From the NCBI GenBank assembly GCA_964532875.1, contig CAZHIZ010000096.1:1-12940 (forward strand): a stretch of DNA of 12,940 nucleotides, written 5' to 3'. Origin of the DNA: Caldithrix sp964532875 (GTDB lineage: Bacteria; Calditrichota; Calditrichia; Calditrichales; Calditrichaceae). Both the position numbers and the translations under genes were made by a program. This document shows positions 6,834-12,940 of the stretch, piece by piece. Below the pieces are notes generated by a model that saw nothing but the letters and a program-made list of their open reading frames with translations, did not search any database and had not been told where the DNA came from. The number at the start of each line of letters is the position of its first letter. Position 1 is the stretch's first letter.

Positions 6834-7044
6834 TCGCTACTTTTCTCACGAGCTATCTTCTCGTCCTTTTCACATTTTATTAACAGGCATTTTTTCTTTA
6901 CGAAGCAAACGGTAAATTTTTAACGATATTTCAAAACCCGAGGCGGAAAAACGATTAAAAGTCAGGGTGAAAACAATTTGTAGTAGTACTTATTTTAAAC
7001 GTTATTCCGCCGATAATGTTAGCGCAGTATGAAAGGATTAAAAA
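6834..7044. other. intergenic region between kinase and response regulator
   Basis: These 211 AT-rich bases hold only weak signals. ACGAG/CTCGT with a 7-base loop (6848-6864) followed by CCTTTT may be a poor terminator just after the kinase stop. GATAAT at 7012-7017 resembles a -10 element 27 bases before the regulator start, but no -35 hexamer stands at the usual distance. The regulator and hybrid kinase may thus have their own promoter or be read through from the first kinase. The spacing alone does not decide this. Confidence 0.35.
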
Positions 7045-7491
7045 ATGGAAACCGAAGCTTTGGAAATCATTTTGATCGAAGACAATAGCGCCGATGTGGA
7101 ATTGACGCTTCGGGCTTTAAAGAAGAATCACATCACCAATCGCGTTTTGGTTTTGAAAGACGGCGAAGAGGCGCTCAATTTTTTACTCATGCGCGGACCG
7201 TATCAAAATCGTCCCGACATCCGCCCGAAACTCATTTTATTAGATTTGAAATTACCGAAGGTGGACGGATTGGAGATACTGCGCATCATTAAGGGACATC
7301 CCAAACTTAAAATTATTCCGGTGGTCGTATTGACTTCGTCGCATCAGGAAAGCGATTTGGTAAAAAGCTACCATTTGGGTGCCAACAGTTACATCGTAAA
7401 ACCGGTCGATTTCGACCAGTTTGTGCAAGCCGTGCGCGAATTGGGTCTTTATTGGTTACTCATCAACACCTTACCGCAAAAAGAATGTTAG
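7045..7491 (+). CDS. single-domain response regulator, Rcp1-like
   Basis: A 148-residue stand-alone receiver domain with no output domain, resembling Rcp1-type regulators that pair with phytochrome-like kinases. Acidic pocket residues are Glu12-Asp13 (LIEDN), the phosphoacceptor Asp67 (LLDLKLPKVDG), Thr97 (LTSS) and Lys119 (VKPVD). The insertion LLMRGPYQNRPDIRPKL between helix 2 and strand 3 is characteristic of the Rcp1 subgroup. It would act as a phosphate shuttle or by protein-protein contact. The start ATG has AAGGA 7 bases upstream. It lies 211 bases after a kinase of the matching type and 18 bases before the hybrid kinase, so it may move phosphate between them; that pairing is inferred from position only. 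Confidence 0.94.
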   Translation: METEALEIILIEDNSADVELTLRALKKNHITNRVLVLKDGEEALNFLLMRGPYQNRPDIRPKLILLDLKLPKVDGLEILRIIKGHPKLKIIPVVVLTSSHQESDLVKSYHLGANSYIVKPVDFDQFVQAVRELGLYWLLINTLPQKEC

Positions 7492-7509
7492 AGCAAGGAG
7501 ACAGAGGAC

Positions 7510-8926
7510 ATGAATACGGTTCTTAAGATATTAATCATCGAAGATTTGTCATCGGATGTTGAATTGATTGAACGTGAATTGCGCAAGCTCAACCGTGAAT
7601 TCGAGACGCTGATCGTTAAGAACGAGCAAGAATTAAGAAAGGCCCTAACAGAATTTAAACCGGACTTGATCCTATCGGATTATTTAATGCCTTCCTTTAA
7701 CGGTATGGATGCTTTGCGCATTGCTCAGGCCTTTGATGCGGATATCCCGTTCATCATCGTAACCGGTTCCACCAATGAACTAACGGCGGCCGAATGCATG
7801 AAAGCCGGTGCCTGGGACTATGTGCTTAAAGAAAAACTCACCAAACTGGTCCCGGCCATTCTATCCGCATTTGAAAAACAGAAATTGATTAAAGAAAACA
7901 AAGCGGCTCAGGAAAAACTTCGCGAAATGGCCGTCCGTTTCAAAGCATTGGTGGAATCCGCACCCGTAGGCATTATTCTTTATGACGATCAAGGCAAAAT
8001 CACTTATGCCAACCCGATTACTTTAAAAATGATGGGCGCCAAAAATATGGCAGAAGTAAAGGGGCGGTCGGCCCTGGATTTCATCTACCCGGAAGATCAG
8101 GAATTGGCGGCAAGCAGAATCCGCCGCAATTTAGCAGGTGAAATACTTGAACCGGCTCAGGAAAGAATTGTGGCCCTGAACGGACGCATTATTTTTGCAG
8201 AGATTAATGCCAAACCGATCCTGATAGAAGGACAGCGCGCAGTAATTGCCTTCATCACAGACATCACCGAACGGAAGGAAAACGAACAACTCTTAAATAT
8301 CCAGAGTGCGGCCTTAAATTCGGCAGCCAACGCCATTGTCATTACCGATACCGACGGGTCCATCCAATGGATAAATCCGGCCTTTACGCAGTTAACGGGC
8401 TATACGCTGGACGAAGTCATCGGGAAAAACCCGCGTATCTTAAAATCAGGCAAACATGACCGGTCTTTCTACAAAAATCTCTGGCAAACCATTCTCTCCG
8501 GTAATGTGTGGCACCACGAAATCATCAATCGGCGCAAAGACGGTAGTTTGTACACGGAAGAAATTACCATTACGCCTGTGCGCAACGAGGCGGGAAAAAT
8601 CACCAATTTCATAGGCATCAAACAGGATATTACGGAACGGAAACAGGCCATGCAACGCTTAGCGAACCTGATCGAGCAATCCAATGATGCCATTTATTTG
8701 TTGTACGAAAACAAATTCGAAGTGATTAATCAACGCTTTACCGAGATGTTCGGTTACACGCTGGCGGAATGCAATGCACCGGATTTCAATTTTCTTAAAT
8801 TGGTAGCTCCGGAAAGCCAATCTTTTATTCTGGAGAGAATGGCTGCGGTTAAACGCGGCGAAAAGGTTTCGGATGTTTACGAATTTACGGCGCTATCCAA
8901 GTCGGGCCAACGCATTATTTGTGAAG
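7510..8926 (+). CDS. hybrid sensor kinase, N-terminal part (REC-PAS-PAS-PAS), broken by assembly gap
   Basis: The first 472 codons of a large hybrid kinase, running into the run of N. Residues 1-125 are a receiver domain with Glu11-Asp12, phosphoacceptor Asp57 (ILSDYLMP), Thr85 (VTGS) and Lys107. A PAS domain (about 143-255, ending FITDITERKENEQ), a second PAS (266-378, with RRKDGSLYTEE and IGIKQDITERK) and a third PAS (384 onward) follow. The third is cut after SKSGQRIICE, roughly 30 residues before a normal PAS end. The receiver at the N-terminus suggests that an upstream kinase or the Rcp1-like regulator feeds phosphate in and modulates the kinase. The start ATG has AAGGAG 9 bases upstream and follows the regulator stop by 18 bases, so the two genes are almost certainly co-transcribed. 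It should be joined to the part at 9027-10394. Confidence 0.92.
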
Positions 8927-9026
8927 NNNNNNNNNNNNNNNNNNNNNNNNNNNNNNNNNNNNNNNNNNNNNNNNNNNNNNNNNNNNNNNNNNNNNNNNNN
9001 NNNNNNNNNNNNNNNNNNNNNNNNNN
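8927..9026. other. assembly gap of 100 N inside the hybrid kinase gene
   Basis: Exactly 100 unknown bases, the conventional placeholder for a gap of unknown size. The coding frames on the two sides differ (codon starts at position 1 modulo 3 before, 0 modulo 3 after), so the real length must be 2 modulo 3 if the gene is intact. The missing protein should contain the end of one PAS domain and the start of the next. Confidence 0.97.
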
Positions 9027-10394
9027 AATTTCATATTCAAGAACGATCGTTCCAATTTAATTTCCGAAATTCGCAGAACCATACGCAATCAAAAAATATG
9101 GCAAGGTGAATTGCAACTGAAGAAAAAAGATGATGACTATTTTTTTGCCAAGGTTATGCTCAATCCCATTTTAAACGGTGAAGGCAAATTGAGCCACTAT
9201 CTGATCATGATCGAGGATATCACGGAAAAACGCCGTTTGGAAGAACAATTTTTACAGGCCCAAAAAATGGAAGCCATCGGACGTTTGGCCGGTGGTGTAG
9301 CTCATGATTTTAACAACCTGTTAACGGTCATCAACGGCTACAGTGAGCTTCTTCTCCGCAAAACCAATCACAACGACCCTTCTTTCGAAAAATTGGTCCA
9401 AATCAAAAAAGCGGGCGAACGCGCTTCGGCATTAACTTCCCAATTGCTGGCCTTCAGCCGCAAACAGGTGATCCAACCCAAAGTTTTAAACATGAACCAT
9501 GTGCTTCATGATCTGGAAAAAATGCTCAAACGTCTGATCGGTGAAGATATCGATTTGCTGATTATTTACGATAAAAGCCTGGGGTTAATTAAAGCCGATC
9601 CGGCACAGGTGGAACAGGTCATCATGAATTTGGTCATCAATGCCCGTGATGCCATGCCCAGGGGCGGGAAGATTACCATTCAACTGAAAAATAAATTCAT
9701 CGATGCGGAATTCGTTAAAAAACATTCCGGCGCATCCCAAGGCTGGTATGCGGTAATGTCGATTACGGATACGGGCATCGGCATGGACAAAGAAACCATG
9801 AAACACATTTTCGAACCCTTTTTCAGTACCAAAGAAAAAGGGAAAGGGACGGGATTGGGATTAGCAACCGTTTACGGAATCGTGAAACAAAGCGGCGGTT
9901 ACATTCAAGTGTATAGCGAACCCGGACAAGGCACTTCCTTTTTCATTTATTGGCCTGTTATCAATGAAGACGAAATGGAATCAGTTGATGAAAAGAATTT
10001 GGTCCATCCCAATCTCAAGGGGAAGGAGACCATCCTGATTGTTGAAGATGAAGAAAGTGTTAAAGATTTCGTAATTACCAGCTTAACGGAGTTCGGTTAC
10101 AAAGTTCTTTGGGCGCGGAATATCACCGAGGCCGCCCGTATTCTGGAAAAGCAGGCCGAAACCATTGACCTGGTGCTAACCGACGTGATTATGCCCGGCG
10201 GTAGCGGCGCCGACCTGGTTGTCGGCATAGAGAAGAATCATCCGGGAATTAAAATTTTGTACATGTCCGGTTACACGGACGAAAGCATTGTGCGCCATGG
10301 AATTTTGCCTGAAAATACCCATTTTATTCAAAAACCGTTTTCCGTAGAGGATCTGGCCATTAAGGTACGGGAAGTACTGGATGAAAGAAACTAA
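9027..10394 (+). CDS. hybrid sensor kinase, C-terminal part (PAS-HisKA-HATPase-REC), 5' end lost in gap
   Basis: The remaining 455 codons of the same hybrid kinase; the frame is open from the first base after the gap. It begins inside a PAS domain (about 1-68, with ELQLKKKDDDYFFAKV and LIMIEDITEK). HisKA follows with His93 in GGVAHDFNNLL, then HATPase_c with Asn201/Asn205 (IMNLVINARDAMP), Asp248 (TDTGIGM), FEPFFSTK and GKGTGLGLATVYG. A C-terminal receiver (about 335-453) has Asp341 (VEDEES), phosphoacceptor Asp386 (LTDVIMPGG) and Lys436 (QKPFS). Kinases with HDFNNLL and a C-terminal receiver commonly run internal phosphorelays that need a separate Hpt protein; none is visible here. A TTG at 9111 could pass for a start, but it lies inside the PAS fold and has no ribosome binding site, so it is not a separate gene. 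The gene ends 113 bases before the convergent T9SS gene. Confidence 0.92.
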   Translation, partial: NFIFKNDRSNLISEIRRTIRNQKIWQGELQLKKKDDDYFFAKVMLNPILNGEGKLSHYLIMIEDITEKRRLEEQFLQAQKMEAIGRLAGGVAHDFNNLLTVINGYSELLLRKTNHNDPSFEKLVQIKKAGERASALTSQLLAFSRKQVIQPKVLNMNHVLHDLEKMLKRLIGEDIDLLIIYDKSLGLIKADPAQVEQVIMNLVINARDAMPRGGKITIQLKNKFIDAEFVKKHSGASQGWYAVMSITDTGIGMDKETMKHIFEPFFSTKEKGKGTGLGLATVYGIVKQSGGYIQVYSEPGQGTSFFIYWPVINEDEMESVDEKNLVHPNLKGKETILIVEDEESVKDFVITSLTEFGYKVLWARNITEAARILEKQAETIDLVLTDVIMPGGSGADLVVGIEKNHPGIKILYMSGYTDESIVRHGILPENTHFIQKPFSVEDLAIKVREVLDERN

Positions 10395-10447
10395 AGCAGG
10401 GATAAATTAAACGGAACACTACGAAACATTGCCCATTCCCCTAAAAA

Positions 10448-10485
10448 GAGAAAAACCCCGAAGCATCCACGCTCCGGGGTTTCTC
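10448..10485. terminator. bidirectional rho-independent terminator between convergent genes
   Basis: ACCCCGAAGC (10455-10464) pairs with GCTCCGGGGT (10471-10480) around a 6-base loop, flanked by A-rich and T-rich arms (GAGAAAA and TTTCTC). On the minus strand the single mismatch becomes a G-U pair and the stem is followed by TTTTTCTCTTTTT, so it is strong for the T9SS gene. On the plus strand it is followed by TTTCTC and can serve the hybrid kinase gene. Confidence 0.85.
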
Positions 10486-10507
10486 GTTGTTGGGCAGGGT
10501 ATGTCGT

Positions 10508-12703
10508 TTATTTGATGAACATTACGGCTTTGGTTTGCGTAACATTCTGCGTTTTCAATTGATAGAAGTACAATCCGCTGGCTACCTGATGTCCGGCATT
10601 ATCTTTACCGTTCCAGGTGAACTTCTTAACACCCTGAGTTAACACACCGTTGTACAATGTACGCACTTTTTGACCCAGTACGTTGTAAATGATCAACTGA
10701 GCAGGGCCGGTTTGCGCCATTTGCACCTTAATGGTGGTGCTGGGGTTAAACGGATTCGGATAGGCGTTGAACAGTTGATCGGTCTTGGCTACCAGATTAT
10801 TCTTCGGTTGAGGAATACCGGTAATTTCAAACGTGGTCTGAGCTTCCAAATTCTTTACTTCAACCGTGGATTCCGTATCACCGTCTTTCGTGGTGACCAG
10901 AACATCGTAGGTACCATCCGACTCAACCGGCAAATCGAAACTACCGTCTTCTTTGATGTAGGAATAACCGGTCCATTCATCCGTACCTACCGGTTTGGCA
11001 TAAACGATACCGCCAACAAAGTCGGATGTTTCGCTTAATTGGGCTTTGCCCTGACCTTGCTTTTTCACCAATCCTTTGATCTTGGCTAACAAGATACGGG
11101 TCGGCTTTTTCTCTTGTAATACGAAGTTCAAACCGGTCACATCGTCATCACCGATCGTGATAGGCGTGGCATCTTTCCAGGTGTGCGCATCATTGTAAAA
11201 TTCCGGCAGATAGTCATAGCCGCCCCAGGCCTGCAAGTAAACCACAGCACCCTTGGGGAAGATCGGATCGAAAGCATAATGACCGGTGGAATCTACCTGC
11301 ACGGTAATGACACCCACATTGGCAGCCGTCGTGTAAGCCGTTACGGAGCCCATGGGGATCGGCTGGCCTTTTTCGTTCAACAGCATGCCGGAAATGCTGT
11401 GACCGTTTTCCGTATCCAGAGTATCCAGAGCAAAGTCGATACCGGTTACATCTTCATTTGCGTGGTAGATAATGGGATCGGCCGTCTGTAAAGTCGGTTT
11501 GTCATTGTAAAATTGAGCCAAGAATGTGGAATCTTTCCAGGCAAAACCGACTAAGGAATCTTCCTGCAACATGGTGTAGCCATGAATGGTGTAGTGACCG
11601 TCGGCATCCGTGGTGGCTTGCCAGGTCTGCCACAAATTGCTCAGGAAGTTGTAGCTGACGAAGACCACATTGGCGCCTTCCAGAGCCCGACCACTCTGAC
11701 GGCTGGTTACGGTACCGCTAATGCTAAACGGTGCAACCTGCGGATCCGGTAAATTGAAATCGATTCCGGTTACTTCGCCGTGCACGTCAATTTGAGTTGC
11801 TTCTTTGGGTGTAAAAACACTGTCGTAAAAAACCATGTAACGGTAGTCGTCAAAATAGGCAACACAGCGTAATACGTATTTGCCGGGCGCCAATTCCATC
11901 GTATAGTCGCCAGTGGCTGAATCCGGCTGAGCCATATAGGGACGACTGGGTTGCAGCGGATGCGCAAAAATTTTAACCATATCGTATTTATCGGCATTGG
12001 TTACGTGACCGGAAAGCGTTTGCAATTCCTTCATCTCGAATGTTGCCAGAGTGGTATCCGAGTTCACTTCGAAGGCATCCCAGTAATTCAAATAGCCGAC
12101 ATCTTTGTTCGCAGGAATATAAACCACATATTTTCCGGCCAACATGTGTAAGGTAAAATTACCGTTGGCATCCGTTTCGGTGGAATAAGAAGCCCAACGT
12201 AACATGGCTTTGGGAACATGGAAGTAAAATTCATATTGACGGAAATCATTGAGATCCACGCTATCCGGAATTTTGAGGAAGTAAACGCCCGTTTGTACGC
12301 CGGCATTGTGGAATTGCACACTACCGTTAACGGTGAGCAAACCTTCCTGATATTGCAAATTGATATTGTGAATCACCGGTACCTCTTTTACTTCCACCTC
12401 GTCGTAGAACGGTTTGTACGTAAAGGTATCCGGGCTGGTGATTACATAGGTGTTGTTTTTTAACACCGTAAATTGATAGTTCCCGTGATCGTCGGTCATT
12501 TTGATCATGCGAAAAGCCGAGGTATCGGTTTTCAAAGTGATCATCAGCATGTAATTGGGAACAGGAGTGGAATCCGGCCCTGCCGTTACCTGACCGGTAA
12601 TCAGCGTAGAAAAGCCCATATTTTGAGCCTGACCGGTACTGAAGGCCATAAAAACAAGCATCAAGCTGGCCATTAATACGAATAGTGTCGAGTGCTTTTT
12701 CAT
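10508..12703 (-). CDS. secreted modular protein with T9SS type A sorting domain
   Basis: A 731-residue exported protein of unknown specific role, probably surface-attached or released through the type IX secretion system. Residues 1-27 form a signal peptide: MKKH, a hydrophobic core LFVLMASLMLVFMAF, and a probable cut after GQAQ or nearby. Several beta-sandwich modules of the carboxypeptidase-regulatory-like type follow, with the usual SGxV...DADGxY/GNFTL...GKYVV pattern. The last three end in a shared motif FYxD...AT/DPI...VTGIDFxL with a spacing of about 105 residues. A further module (about 555-632) precedes the C-terminal sorting domain (about 645-731) with YPNPFNPSTTI, IIYNVLGQKVRTL and ASGLYFYQL, which directs T9SS export and is normally cleaved. 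No catalytic domain is recognised, so adhesion or an envelope scaffold role is likely. The start ATG has AGGAGG 7 bases upstream. It stands alone, convergent with the kinase gene. Confidence 0.93.
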   Translation of the reverse strand: MKKHSTLFVLMASLMLVFMAFSTGQAQNMGFSTLITGQVTAGPDSTPVPNYMLMITLKTDTSAFRMIKMTDDHGNYQFTVLKNNTYVITSPDTFTYKPFYDEVEVKEVPVIHNINLQYQEGLLTVNGSVQFHNAGVQTGVYFLKIPDSVDLNDFRQYEFYFHVPKAMLRWASYSTETDANGNFTLHMLAGKYVVYIPANKDVGYLNYWDAFEVNSDTTLATFEMKELQTLSGHVTNADKYDMVKIFAHPLQPSRPYMAQPDSATGDYTMELAPGKYVLRCVAYFDDYRYMVFYDSVFTPKEATQIDVHGEVTGIDFNLPDPQVAPFSISGTVTSRQSGRALEGANVVFVSYNFLSNLWQTWQATTDADGHYTIHGYTMLQEDSLVGFAWKDSTFLAQFYNDKPTLQTADPIIYHANEDVTGIDFALDTLDTENGHSISGMLLNEKGQPIPMGSVTAYTTAANVGVITVQVDSTGHYAFDPIFPKGAVVYLQAWGGYDYLPEFYNDAHTWKDATPITIGDDDVTGLNFVLQEKKPTRILLAKIKGLVKKQGQGKAQLSETSDFVGGIVYAKPVGTDEWTGYSYIKEDGSFDLPVESDGTYDVLVTTKDGDTESTVEVKNLEAQTTFEITGIPQPKNNLVAKTDQLFNAYPNPFNPSTTIKVQMAQTGPAQLIIYNVLGQKVRTLYNGVLTQGVKKFTWNGKDNAGHQVASGLYFYQLKTQNVTQTKAVMFIK
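10511..10771 (-). other. T9SS type A C-terminal sorting domain (within the secreted protein)
   Basis: These codons (residues 645-731) encode the compact beta-sandwich that serves as the secretion signal. The diagnostic elements are NAYPNPFNPST at the start, LIIYNVLGQKVRTLY in the middle and GLYFYQLKT near the end, followed by a short charged tail ending MFIK. Presence of this domain implies that the host encodes a type IX secretion apparatus, which is not in this window. Confidence 0.92.
11117..12025 (-). repeat. three tandem ~105-residue protein modules within the secreted protein
   Basis: Three consecutive modules cover about residues 227-318, 325-426 and 435-529. Each opens with a SGxV/SISG strand and ends with a conserved closing motif. 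The endings are FYDSVFTPKEATQI then EVTGIDFNL, FYNDKPTLQTADPI then DVTGIDFAL, and FYNDAHTWKDATPI then DVTGLNFVL. The first aromatic residues of the motif stand at 292, 398 and 502. At the DNA level CATTGTAAAATT is shared by the last two copies, but overall the copies have diverged, so duplication is old. Confidence 0.75.
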
Positions 12704-12748
12704 AAAACACCTCCTATTTTTTGGTTAACTTTATTCATTCGCTTTTCT

Positions 12749-12779
12749 ATTGTACAATTACCATGCCAGTTATTTTCAA
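12749..12779 (-). promoter_or_regulatory. candidate promoter of the T9SS protein gene
   Basis: Read on the minus strand, TTGAAA (12774-12779) and TACAAT (12749-12754) are separated by 19 bases, with TG directly before the second hexamer. They lie about 45-75 bases upstream of the start codon, in good position for the gene. The hexamers match the vegetative consensus at five of six positions each, but the spacer is long. Confidence 0.35.
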
Positions 12780-12905
12780 CTGCTCACGTACAAATATTTT
12801 ATTTGCCTAATCGCTTAAAAAAACAAGTTATTACGTAAAAAGGTTCCCGAAATTTTTCGCAAGATTAGTAGCAGGTATGCAAAAAAGGCTATGTAAAAAT
12901 TGCGT

Positions 12906-12926
12906 ACCATGCAAAAACTGCATGGT
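12906..12926. repeat. perfect 8-bp hairpin near the right end
   Basis: ACCATGCA (12906-12913) and TGCATGGT (12919-12926) are perfect complements around AAAAC. No T tract follows on either strand. It lies about 200 bases upstream of the T9SS gene and could be an operator, a terminator-like element of a neighbour beyond the window, or chance. Similar pieces ATGCAAAAAA and ATGTAAAAAT stand just to its left. Confidence 0.4.
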
Positions 12927-12940
12927 TGGTATGGGCTTTA

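Noticed and set aside
9111..10394. Separate kinase gene starting at TTG 9111
   Set aside because: The frame is open back to the N run, the upstream codons continue a PAS domain, and no ribosome binding site precedes the TTG. It is the C-terminal part of the interrupted hybrid kinase.
10425..10445. Shared word CCCATTCCCCT at 3487 and 10432 as a repeat element
   Set aside because: The match is only about 11 bases and the flanks differ, so chance is a sufficient explanation.
1..12940. CRISPR arrays, tRNA or rRNA genes, insertion sequences, toxin-antitoxin or phage-defence genes
   Set aside because: No regularly spaced repeats, cloverleaf-like sequence, transposase motifs or defence-type proteins could be found by reading both strands.

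Overview
The window looks like a draft or metagenome-assembled scaffold from a member of the Bacteroidota/FCB-type assemblage. A Calditrichota-like (Caldithrix-type) bacterium is my best guess. The reasons are a secreted protein ending in a type IX secretion (T9SS) type A sorting domain with a YPNPFNPST motif, very long soluble PAS/GAF histidine kinases, and moderate GC. A run of 100 N (8927-9026) marks a scaffold gap. The taxon is an inference; no rRNA or marker gene is present.

Left part (1-2357, minus strand): a tightly packed gene string. In transcription order it holds an ECF-type sigma factor, a two-helix membrane anti-sigma factor with a zinc-finger motif, a YbjQ-family protein, possibly a 49-codon small ORF, and a GT4-type glycosyltransferase cut by the window edge. 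The first three genes overlap by 4 bases each, and the small ORF also overlaps the glycosyltransferase start by 4 bases. This suggests one translationally coupled operon.

Middle (2358-3764): a divergent intergenic region, then a stand-alone YdfG-like short-chain dehydrogenase, then a 345-base gene-free stretch unusually rich in inverted repeats. The first of these repeats looks like the terminator of the dehydrogenase gene.

Right-middle (3765-10394, plus strand): a signalling block. It contains a soluble PAS-PAS-PAS-GAF-GAF histidine kinase, a single-domain Rcp1-like response regulator, and 18 bases later a large REC-PAS-PAS-PAS-[gap]-PAS-HisKA-HATPase-REC hybrid kinase. None of the three has a DNA-binding or other recognisable output domain, so they look like parts of a branched phosphorelay whose output lies elsewhere. 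The hybrid kinase is interrupted by the N run. Domain content shows that the gap hides clearly more than 100 bases, and the reading frame on its two sides fits only if the placeholder length is wrong.

Right end (10508-12940): a convergent minus-strand gene for a secreted, modular, T9SS-targeted protein built of roughly 105-residue beta-sandwich-type repeats. A bidirectional terminator separates it from the hybrid kinase. Its upstream region holds a weak promoter candidate and a perfect 8-bp hairpin near the window end.

I see no CRISPR array, IS element, tRNA, rRNA or defence system. The most useful points for follow-up are the structured intergenic region at 3462-3658, the cysteine-rich GAF domain in the first kinase, the ECF-sigma/anti-sigma/YbjQ coupling, and the under-sized gap.
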